The notes below the pieces were generated by a model that was not told the origin of the DNA, did not search any database, and saw only the letters and a list, made by a program, of their open reading frames with translations. Of a DNA stretch of 64,000 bases, positions 57,927-64,000 are shown piece after piece. This stretch comes from Halobaculum roseum (lineage in GTDB: Archaea > Halobacteriota > Halobacteria > Halobacteriales > Haloferacaceae), in assembly GCF_019880245.1 (NCBI RefSeq), contig NZ_CP082286.1, forward strand, positions 2,746,521 to 2,810,520. The letters run 5' to 3'. Position 1 is the stretch's first letter. Each line of letters opens with the position of its first letter. A program made the translations under genes and the position numbers.

Positions 57927-59531
57927 ATGCGTGACCCTCGTGACCGCTCCTCGCTGGCCGGCGAGGACGTGGTCGTCATCGGCGGCGGCTTCGGCGGGCT
58001 GTCGACGGCCTGCTACCTGGCCGACGCCGGCGCCGACGTGACCCTCCTGGAGAAGAACGAGCAGCTCGGGGGCCGGGCCTCCACGCTGGAGGCCGAGGGC
58101 TTCCGGTTCGACATGGGGCCGTCGTGGTACCTGATGCCCGACGTGTTCGAGACGTTCTTCGGCCACTTCGGCCGGGAGCCCTCGGAGTACTACTCGCTGT
58201 CGCGGCTCGACCCGCACTACCGGATCTTCTTCAAGGACGGCGATCGGGTGGACCTGGTCCCCGATCTGGAGACGAATCGCGAGACGTTCGAGTCGTACGA
58301 GGCCGGAGCCGGCGACGCCTTCGACGACTACCTCCGCAAGTCCGAGCGCAACTACGAGATCGGGATGGAGCACTTCGTGTACGAACACCGCGACGACCTC
58401 GCGGACTTCGTCGACCCCGACGTGCTGCGCTACTCGTGGGGGCTGTCGCTGATCGGGTCGATGCAGGACCACGTCGAGGACTACTTCGATCACCCGAAGC
58501 TCCAGCAGATCATGCAGTACACGCTCGTGTTCCTCGGGGGATCGCCGCACAACACGCCGGCGCTGTACAACCTCATGAGCCACGTCGACTTCAACCTCGG
58601 CGTCTACTACCCCGACGGCGGCGTCGGCGCCGTCGTCGACGGCATCGTCGAGTTGGGGGCGGAACTCGGCGTCGACTACGTGGCCAACGCGCCGGTCACC
58701 GCGATCAAGGGACAGCGCGGCGGCTTCAAGGTGGAGACCGCCGTCGGCGACGGCGGGGCCGACGCCGGGATGGCCGGGGTCGCCGCCGACGGCGCCGGTG
58801 GCGCGGCGGGCACGTCAGCCGACGCGCCCGCCGCGATCACGACCGGGGGCGGCGAGAGTTACTTCCCGGACCTCGTCGTCAGCGACGCCGACTACGCCCA
58901 CACCGAGCAGGAGCTGCTCGCGCCGCGCAAACGGCAGTACGACGCCGACTACTGGGACTCGCGCACGTACGCCCCCTCCGCGTACCTCCTGTACATGGGC
59001 GTCGAGGGCGACGTGGAGGAGCTCGCCCACCACACGCTCGTGCTCCCGACCGACTGGGACGAGCACTTCGAGCAGATATTCGAAGAGCCCGCCTGGCCCG
59101 ACGACCCCGCCTACTACCTCTGTGTCCCCTCGAAGACCGACGACACCGTCGCCCCCGAGGGGCACTCGAACCTGTTCGTCCTCGTCCCGGTCGCGGCGGG
59201 ACTTGAGGACACGCCCGAACTCCGGAGTCGGTACCACGAACTGGTCCTGGAGGACATCGCCGAGAACACCGGCGTCGACCTGCGCGAGCGCATCGTCTTC
59301 GAGGAGGAGTTCTGCGTCGACGACTTCGCGACGCGGTACAACTCGATGAAGGGGTCGGCGCTGGGGCTCGCACACACGCTGCGCCAGACGGCGCCGTTCC
59401 GCCCCGGCCACGAGTCCTCGGAGGTCGACGGCCTCTACTTCACGGGGTCGACGACGACGCCCGGGATCGGGGTTCCCATGTGTCTCATCTCGGGGCTGCT
59501 CACGGCCGAGACGATGGCGGAGTCGTCCTGA
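57927..59531 (+). CDS. crtD: Carotenoid 3,4-desaturase / phytoene desaturase family
   Basis: 534 residues of the CrtI/CrtD family. The FAD motif 'VVVIGGGFGGLSTACYLA' begins at residue 15, followed by 'GGRASTLEAEGFRFDMGPSW', and the C-terminal 'FTGSTTTPGIGVPMCLISG' is the second flavin region. In haloarchaea the desaturase encoded just before lyeJ and cruF is CrtD, which desaturates the 3,4 position during bacterioruberin synthesis; sequence alone does not separate it from CrtI phytoene desaturase. A Gly/Ala-rich insertion (about 271-308) interrupts the middle. It is membrane-associated. Confidence 0.88.
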   Translation: MRDPRDRSSLAGEDVVVIGGGFGGLSTACYLADAGADVTLLEKNEQLGGRASTLEAEGFRFDMGPSWYLMPDVFETFFGHFGREPSEYYSLSRLDPHYRIFFKDGDRVDLVPDLETNRETFESYEAGAGDAFDDYLRKSERNYEIGMEHFVYEHRDDLADFVDPDVLRYSWGLSLIGSMQDHVEDYFDHPKLQQIMQYTLVFLGGSPHNTPALYNLMSHVDFNLGVYYPDGGVGAVVDGIVELGAELGVDYVANAPVTAIKGQRGGFKVETAVGDGGADAGMAGVAADGAGGAAGTSADAPAAITTGGGESYFPDLVVSDADYAHTEQELLAPRKRQYDADYWDSRTYAPSAYLLYMGVEGDVEELAHHTLVLPTDWDEHFEQIFEEPAWPDDPAYYLCVPSKTDDTVAPEGHSNLFVLVPVAAGLEDTPELRSRYHELVLEDIAENTGVDLRERIVFEEEFCVDDFATRYNSMKGSALGLAHTLRQTAPFRPGHESSEVDGLYFTGSTTTPGIGVPMCLISGLLTAETMAESS

Positions 59532-59539
59532 CCGCGCCC

Positions 59540-60502
59540 ATGCCGACCGCCACCGACCCGACCGAGTCCGGCGACGCGGATGCGACCGACTCCGTCGACG
59601 GCGACCCGATCGACCACGCCGGCGACGGCGATCCGATCGACCGCGCCGGCGTCGCCGCAAGCGCCCGCTACCTTCTGAAGCTCTCGCGCCCGCGTTTCTG
59701 GCTCTATCTCGCGGGGCCGATCCTCGTCGGCGTCGCCTTCGGCGCGGCGAACGTGGCCGAGCTATTCGCCCTGGAGAACGTCCTCCTGTTCGGCTACTTC
59801 CTGCTCCCGGCGAACCTGTTCCTCTACGGCGTCAACGACGTGTTCGATCGAGACGTCGACGAGGAGAACCCGAAGAAGGACGGCCGGGAGGTCCGCTACG
59901 GGGGCGATCGCCTCGTCCCCGCGGTCGTCGTCGCGTCGCTGGTGCTGGGCGCGGGGACGTTCGCGATCACGCCGCCGGCGGCGTGGCCGTTCCTCGCCGG
60001 GTTCTTCCTCCTCGGTGTGGAGTACTCGGCGCCGCCGCTGCGGTTCAAGACGACGCCGCTGCTGGACTCGCTGTCGAACGGGCTATACGTCCTCCCGGGC
60101 GCCGCGGCGTACGCGCTCGTCGCCGGCGCTGCTCCCCCGGCCGCCGCCCTCGCGGGCGCGTGGCTGTGGGCGATGGGGATGCACACGTTCTCGGCGATCC
60201 CCGACATCGAGCCGGACCGCGCGGCGGGCATCCGGACGACCGCGACCGCGCTCGGCGAGTCGCGGACCCTCGCGTACTGTGCGGGCTGCTGGCTCGCCGC
60301 GGCGGGCGCGTTCGCGGCGGTCGACCCGCGGATCGGCGCGGTGTTGCTCGCGTACCCGGCGCTCGTCGGGGCCATACGCCTCGCGGGCGTCGCCGTCGAC
60401 CGCGCGTACTGGTGGTTCCCCGCGATCAACACCGCCGTCGGCGCCGTACTCACGATGGGCGCGCTCACTCGGATCGTCCCCCCGGAGGCGGTGTTGCCGT
60501 GA
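59540..60502 (+). CDS. lyeJ: Lycopene elongase/hydratase (UbiA prenyltransferase)
   Basis: 320 residues. After a polar N-terminal tail of about 45 residues holding a 9-residue tandem duplication, seven to nine membrane helices follow. The two aspartate motifs of UbiA enzymes are 'NDVFDRDVDEE' (N99, D100...) and 'DIEPDRAAGIRT' (from D222). LyeJ adds C5 units to the ends of lycopene and hydrates them, giving bisanhydrobacterioruberin precursors. The stop overlaps the cruF start (GTGA) and the start lies 8 nt after the desaturase stop. Confidence 0.93.
   Translation: MPTATDPTESGDADATDSVDGDPIDHAGDGDPIDRAGVAASARYLLKLSRPRFWLYLAGPILVGVAFGAANVAELFALENVLLFGYFLLPANLFLYGVNDVFDRDVDEENPKKDGREVRYGGDRLVPAVVVASLVLGAGTFAITPPAAWPFLAGFFLLGVEYSAPPLRFKTTPLLDSLSNGLYVLPGAAAYALVAGAAPPAAALAGAWLWAMGMHTFSAIPDIEPDRAAGIRTTATALGESRTLAYCAGCWLAAAGAFAAVDPRIGAVLLAYPALVGAIRLAGVAVDRAYWWFPAINTAVGAVLTMGALTRIVPPEAVLP
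59600..59653. repeat. 27-bp in-frame duplication in lyeJ
   Basis: Copies 59600-59626 and 59627-59653 differ at only four positions and encode 'GDPIDHAGD' and 'GDPIDRAGV'. They lie in the non-conserved N-terminal tail, so the enzyme core is unaffected. Confidence 0.85.
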
Positions 60503-61416
60503 GCCCGGAGACCCGCCCGGGACGGCTGGCCGAGCTCCGGGAGGCGATGCCGGCGGATCGACGCGAGGCGGAGGCGAGCCTCGACGCGCTCGTGCGCGAG
60601 AACCGGTTCACCATCTCGGTCGTGTTCCCGGTCGTGGGCGCGGTGCTGCTCGTCGCCAGCGCGGAGGGCGCGTTCGCGGGCACGCCGCTCGCCCCGCTGG
60701 CGTTCAACGGCGGCATGATCCTGCTCGGGACGCTCGTGATGCGCTCGCCGTTGGTCGTCGGGCTCGCGCCGCTGGTCGGCAGACGCGAACTGGCGGGGAT
60801 CGGGCTGCTGTCGGCGTACGCGTACGCCATCGAGTACGTCGGCGTGACGACCGGGTGGCCCTACGGCGAGTTCGAGTACCTCGTCGCGCTCGGGCCGGAG
60901 CTGGGCGGCGTTCCCCTGGGGCTGCCGGTGTTCTTCCTCCCGCTGGTGGCGAACGCCTACCTCCTGTGTCTGCTCCTGCTCGGTGACCGGGCGGAGCGCG
61001 CGGCGGTGCGGCTGCTCGCGGTCATCGCGCTCGTGCTGGTCATGGACGTGGTGCTCGATCCCGGGGCCGTCGCGCTGGGCTTCTGGGCGTACGAGGGGGT
61101 CGCCGACGCGGGCGCCGTCGGCGTGCTCTCCGGGGCGGGCTTCTACGGCGTCCCCCTGTCGAACTACGCCGGCTGGGTCGTCTCCGCGACCGTCGCGGTC
61201 GTCGTGCTCGACGCCGCCTTCGACCGCGCGGCGCTGCGCGCCCGCCTCGCCGACTGCGAGTTCATGCTCGACGACATGGTGAGCTTCGTGCTGCTGTGGG
61301 GCGGCGTCAACCTCTGGTTCTGGAACCCCGTCGCCGCCGCGGTCGCGGCGTGCATCGGTATCGGACTGGTCCGGGCCGACCGCTTCGACGCGTCGCTGTT
61401 CAGGCAGGCGTTCTGA
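60499..61416 (+). CDS. cruF: Bisanhydrobacterioruberin hydratase
   Basis: 305 residues from GTG 60499, overlapping lyeJ by 4 nt. Eight or so helices in the CruF/DUF422 family, with 'AYAIEYVGVTTGWPYGEFEY', 'PVFFLPLVANAYLL', 'MDVVLDPGAVALGFWAY' and 'GFYGVPLSNYAGW'. CruF adds water to the terminal double bonds to make bacterioruberin, the red membrane carotenoid of haloarchaea. Co-translation with lyeJ fits their sequential roles. Confidence 0.94.
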   Translation: MSPETRPGRLAELREAMPADRREAEASLDALVRENRFTISVVFPVVGAVLLVASAEGAFAGTPLAPLAFNGGMILLGTLVMRSPLVVGLAPLVGRRELAGIGLLSAYAYAIEYVGVTTGWPYGEFEYLVALGPELGGVPLGLPVFFLPLVANAYLLCLLLLGDRAERAAVRLLAVIALVLVMDVVLDPGAVALGFWAYEGVADAGAVGVLSGAGFYGVPLSNYAGWVVSATVAVVVLDAAFDRAALRARLADCEFMLDDMVSFVLLWGGVNLWFWNPVAAAVAACIGIGLVRADRFDASLFRQAF

Positions 61417-61502
61417 AGGGGGCACGAGGAAAGAGAGACCGGGGGTTCGGTGGCGGAGCCGGAACCGGCGGCGTCGGCGCGCGAGAACGGCGACCCGCGG
61501 CG

Positions 61503-62462
61503 TCAGCGTGCGGGGACGCGGTCCGCGTGGCCGGCGCCCGAGCGGTTCGGCTCGCTGTCGCCGTACCGGACGCAGGAGACGCGGCGGAACACGGTCTCGG
61601 GGTCCTTACAGCGGAACCACGCCCAGCGCGTCCTGACGAACAGCTTCAGATTGCGGACCGTCCCCAGATCCGGCGTCTCGGTGAGCGTGTCGAAGCCGCG
61701 CTCGCGGATGAGCGCGTGGTGCTCGGCGTACAGCACCGCCGCCAGCAACACGGCGAACTGGCAGTCCTCGGGGAGGTACTTGATCCCCGCGACGCCCTCC
61801 TTGTACAGCGACTCCGCGCGGCGAAGCTCGTGGCGCATCGCCGCCTCGACGTTCCCGTCGAACTCGAAACGCTTCAGCTGCTCCTCGGTGACGCCGTACT
61901 CGCGAAGCGTCTCCTGGGGCAGGTACACCCGGTCCAACTCGACGATGTCCTCGCGCACGTCCCGCAGGAAGTTCGACAGCTGGAACGCGTCGCCCAGGGC
62001 GGTCGCGTGTGGGAGGGCTGCTTCGGGATCCTCGGGGTCCATCACCGCCGTCATCATGCGACCGACGGCGGAGGCGGAACCGTCCATGTACGCCTCGAGG
62101 TCATCGTACGTCTCGTAGCGGTCGGTGTCGATGTCCGAGCGCATCGCCGCGATGAACGTCTCGACGTCCTCCTCGGCGATGTCGTGTTCCTCACACAGCT
62201 CGGCGAACGCCGAGAGGACGGCGTCGTCGGTCTCCTCGCGGCCGAGCGCGGCCTCGCGGAGGCGATCCAATTCCCGGCGCTGTTCCTCGGGCGAGCCCGT
62301 CTCCGCGCCGTCGACGACCTCGTCGGCGACCCGGAAGAACGCGTACAGCACGTACGTCGGCTCGCGAACCCGTTCGGGCAGCACCCGGGTCGCGAAGTGG
62401 AAGGTCTTCCCCGTGCGCTGTTGGATGCGCTTGCTCCGGGCGATCTGGTCGTCGGCTACCAT
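61503..62462 (-). CDS. crtB: Phytoene synthase
   Basis: 319 residues of the squalene/phytoene synthase family. The two aspartate-rich motifs are 'RVADEVVDG' (D47 and D51) and 'QLSNFLRDVREDI' (Q161, D168, D172). It condenses two geranylgeranyl diphosphates to phytoene, the entry step to bacterioruberin. The gene converges on cruF. In Haloferax volcanii phytoene synthase is degraded by LonB; lonB is in this window too. The C-terminal 30 residues are polar and variable. Confidence 0.97.
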   Translation of the reverse strand: MVADDQIARSKRIQQRTGKTFHFATRVLPERVREPTYVLYAFFRVADEVVDGAETGSPEEQRRELDRLREAALGREETDDAVLSAFAELCEEHDIAEEDVETFIAAMRSDIDTDRYETYDDLEAYMDGSASAVGRMMTAVMDPEDPEAALPHATALGDAFQLSNFLRDVREDIVELDRVYLPQETLREYGVTEEQLKRFEFDGNVEAAMRHELRRAESLYKEGVAGIKYLPEDCQFAVLLAAVLYAEHHALIRERGFDTLTETPDLGTVRNLKLFVRTRWAWFRCKDPETVFRRVSCVRYGDSEPNRSGAGHADRVPAR

Positions 62463-62485
62463 CGTCGCCCCGGCGCGTCCCGCAC

Positions 62486-62495
62486 GACGTTTTCA
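62486..62495 (-). promoter_or_regulatory. Candidate promoter element of crtB
   Basis: Read leftward, GTGAAAACGT lies about 27 nt before the crtB ATG. An AT-rich patch further out (GTAGAATTCCTTAC, 62518-62531) is the other candidate. The remaining gap to 62671 shows no gene. Confidence 0.35.
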
Positions 62496-62671
62496 CTGTC
62501 CCGTCCTCGCATCTGAGTAGAATTCCTTACGACGGCCGACACCATAACAGTTGGTGCCGGTTCGGGCGTGCGGTTTCGGCCGATCTCGATCGGAATTTTC
62601 CCGCCGTGAGCCACGTCGCATTGCGCCCGCTCGGCGCGGCGGTCCCGACGGTGTCCCGGACGAGGCGGCGG

Positions 62672-62809
62672 TCAGCCGTAGAACGGGTCCGAACAGTCGA
62701 AGACGACGCCGTGTTGCGGACAGACGTACTCGCAGTGGCGGTGGACCATCGACGCCCCGCAGTAGGGACACGGGCGCGTCCGCTTCGTCGACTCCTCGGG
62801 TTCGCTCAC
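62672..62809 (-). CDS. 45-residue zinc-finger protein (HVO_2523-like)
   Basis: 45 residues from GTG 62809. After a charged start ('VSEPEESTKRTR') comes 'CPYCGASMVHRHCEYVCPQH', a compact Cys/His cluster for one or two zinc ions, then 'GVVFDCSDPFYG'. This matches a haloarchaeal CPxCG microprotein family that in Haloferax lies directly beyond phytoene synthase, as here. Function unknown. A longer frame to 62935 exists but lacks conserved sequence. Confidence 0.8.
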   Translation of the reverse strand: MSEPEESTKRTRPCPYCGASMVHRHCEYVCPQHGVVFDCSDPFYG

Positions 62810-63001
62810 GTTCGGGCCGTCGTGGCGCGACGACAAAGCGGTTCTGACCGTGCGGCGCCGTTCGACGGCGACAGCGTCCACCGCCCATCCGCCGGCGACC
62901 GTCCATCCGGCGACCGCGGCGCCGCCGGCGACCATCTCTTCGCCGCCCCGACGATAACCCCACCGTGCGCGTTTTACCGCTGGAAGCCCGTATACGCACG
63001 A

Positions 63002-64000
63002 ATGACTCCACCTCGCGTCCGGCGCGTCGCGGTCGCGACCGCCTCCGGCGTCGCGGTCGCGGCGGGCACGTTCCTCGTCGCCGGCTTCTCGCCCCGGTGG
63101 GTCGTCGTCGCGATCGCCCAGACCGTGCTGCTCGCGCTCCCCGACGCGGTGCTGGCGGCCGGGATCCAGGGACTCGGGAGCACCGGTCAGCCGTTGCTGG
63201 TCGCCGGCTCCGCCGGGCTCGCGGTGGCGCTGTTCGGCGGGCTAGCGCTGTTCGCGCTCCGTCTCGGCCGGGTCGCCGACAGGGACCGTGCAGAGATAGT
63301 CTTCCTCGTCGGGGCGCTCCAGGCGCTCGCGGCGTTCCTCCTGGCGGTGAATCCGGCGGCGGCCGTCGTCGGGGGCGCGCTCGGCGCCGCGGCCGTCGGG
63401 CTGGCGGGCGCATCCGCGACCGGAACCGGGGAGGTCTCCCGGGCGCGACGCGGGCTGTTGCGGTCGGCGGGCGCCGCCGCGGCGGCCGTCGGCCTCGCGG
63501 GAGCCGGACCGTTCGCGCGGGCCATCGGCGGCGGTGCGGACGGACGCGACCGGGCGGAGCCGGGCGAGCGCGACCCCCTCGTCGAGCGCCTGCTCGATGC
63601 CGCCGCGGCGAACTCGTTCGACCTGGCGGGCGCGGAGCCGCTCGTCTCCGAGTCGTTCTACGTCGTGGACAAGAACGCGGCCGACCCGCGGGTCGACCCC
63701 GACTCGTGGTCGCTGCGGGTCACCGGCGCCGTCGACGAGGAGGTCGAGGTCGACCTCGACGCGGTCGAATCGCGGCCCGCACAGCACCGGTTCGTCACGC
63801 TGCGGTGCGTCGGCGACACGGTGAACGGGCGGAAGACCGACACCGCGGTGTGGACCGGGATCCCCGTCGCCGACCTCCTCGAGGAGGCGGGCGTTCGACC
63901 CGACGGCTGCTGTGTCATGGTCCGCGCCGCGGACGACTACTACCAGGCGTTCCCGCTGGAGGCCCTCACGGACGGCCTGCTCGCGTACCGGATGAACGGG
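63002..64000 (+). CDS. Membrane-anchored sulfite-oxidase-type molybdoenzyme (partial)
   Basis: 333 residues are visible from ATG 63002; the gene runs off the right edge. The first 145 contain four membrane helices, followed by an Arg-rich segment and a further hydrophobic helix, then the sulfite-oxidase molybdopterin domain: 'SESFYVVDKNAADPRVDPDS', 'HRFVTLRCVGDTVNG' with the molybdenum ligand C269, and 'WTGIPVADLLEEAGVRPDG'. It probably acts outside the membrane on an oxo-anion or oxidised side chain. Fusion of a multi-helix anchor with the Moco domain is seen in several haloarchaeal proteins. CGTTTTACC about 30 nt before the ATG is the promoter. Confidence 0.88.
   Translation, partial: MTPPRVRRVAVATASGVAVAAGTFLVAGFSPRWVVVAIAQTVLLALPDAVLAAGIQGLGSTGQPLLVAGSAGLAVALFGGLALFALRLGRVADRDRAEIVFLVGALQALAAFLLAVNPAAAVVGGALGAAAVGLAGASATGTGEVSRARRGLLRSAGAAAAAVGLAGAGPFARAIGGGADGRDRAEPGERDPLVERLLDAAAANSFDLAGAEPLVSESFYVVDKNAADPRVDPDSWSLRVTGAVDEEVEVDLDAVESRPAQHRFVTLRCVGDTVNGRKTDTAVWTGIPVADLLEEAGVRPDGCCVMVRAADDYYQAFPLEALTDGLLAYRMNG

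Noticed and set aside
62810-62935. Longer N-terminus for the 45-residue zinc-finger protein
   Set aside because: The added residues are low-complexity and the microprotein family begins near the GTG at 62809.

Overview
The window is a gene-dense stretch (about 70% G+C by eye) of a haloarchaeal chromosome (class Halobacteria). The evidence is the acidic, Asp/Glu-rich proteome, archaeal-only enzymes (group II chaperonin, TFB, PAN, LonB, NurA/HerA, GatD, NadM, the AroA'/AroB' early shikimate route), the bacterioruberin carotenoid genes, and short or absent 5' leaders with TTTAA/TTTT-type TATA boxes 25-30 nt before many starts. The crt order (desaturase-lyeJ-cruF, convergent crtB, then a tiny zinc-finger gene) matches the Haloferax-type arrangement, so an organism near Haloferacales is plausible, but genus cannot be fixed from the sequence alone. 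I saw no IS element, integrase, CRISPR array, tRNA or rRNA. The region reads as stable core chromosome.

Layout. 1-4.7 kb: end of a probable glycosyltransferase, an amidohydrolase-fold protein lacking most metal ligands, a tail-less thermosome subunit and an APC permease. 4.7-10.5 kb: a leftward operon nadM / SAM hydrolase / TRIC-type membrane protein, divergent from membrane-bound lonB, which is followed at once by a CPBP intramembrane protease and then a rhodanese. 10.6-19.6 kb: a small membrane protein, an O6-alkylguanine-transferase homologue with Asp in place of the active-site Cys, then the aromatic amino acid block trpC-trpB-trpA, ADH synthase (AroA'), a half-size EamA transporter, dehydroquinate synthase II (AroB') and, after three small genes, aroD. 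19.6-24.4 kb: tfb, a cytoplasmic BtuF-like binding protein, a small winged-helix protein, PAN, and a DUF2240-type two-gene unit. 24.5-29.1 kb: HAD phosphatase, then the NurA nuclease and HerA ATPase separated by one opposite-strand gene.

29.2-40.4 kb: UspA, a CARDB-type surface protein, a TRAM protein, a cysteine-cluster protein, a metallo-hydrolase translationally coupled to a radical SAM protein, a DUF429 predicted nuclease, a tiny zinc protein plus Hsp20, a coupled creatininase-like/DAO-type oxidase pair, a luciferase-like protein, and two tiny related membrane proteins in tandem. 40.4-50.5 kb: a CoA-type Nudix hydrolase, a GpgS-like glycosyltransferase, DUF3311 plus sodium:solute symporter, a CARF-like winged-helix regulator, an orphan MalG-type permease, an enolase-superfamily enzyme, two divergent DUF1405-like membrane proteins, and an ArsR regulator. 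50.6-56.7 kb: gatD-GNAT, two related small membrane proteins, adk and a DUF106/EMC3-like protein, and a D-2-hydroxyacid dehydrogenase. 56.8-57.0 kb holds a probable remnant of a thiamine-diphosphate enzyme. 57.1-64 kb: an SDR, the bacterioruberin genes crtD-lyeJ-cruF and crtB, a zinc-finger microprotein, and the start of a membrane-anchored sulfite-oxidase-type molybdoenzyme.

The most unexpected pattern is not a gene. Several intergenic regions carry degenerate short tandem repeats, each with its own unit (9, 10, 12, 15, 19, 24 or 26 bp), most of them right after a stop codon. In one case the repeat unit includes the stop codon itself. Other items worth following are the Cys-less alkyltransferase homologue, the ligand-poor amidohydrolase, the CARF-like regulator far from any CRISPR system, and the LonB-CPBP protease pair. 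I found no multi-gene locus that I can defend as a wholly new system.
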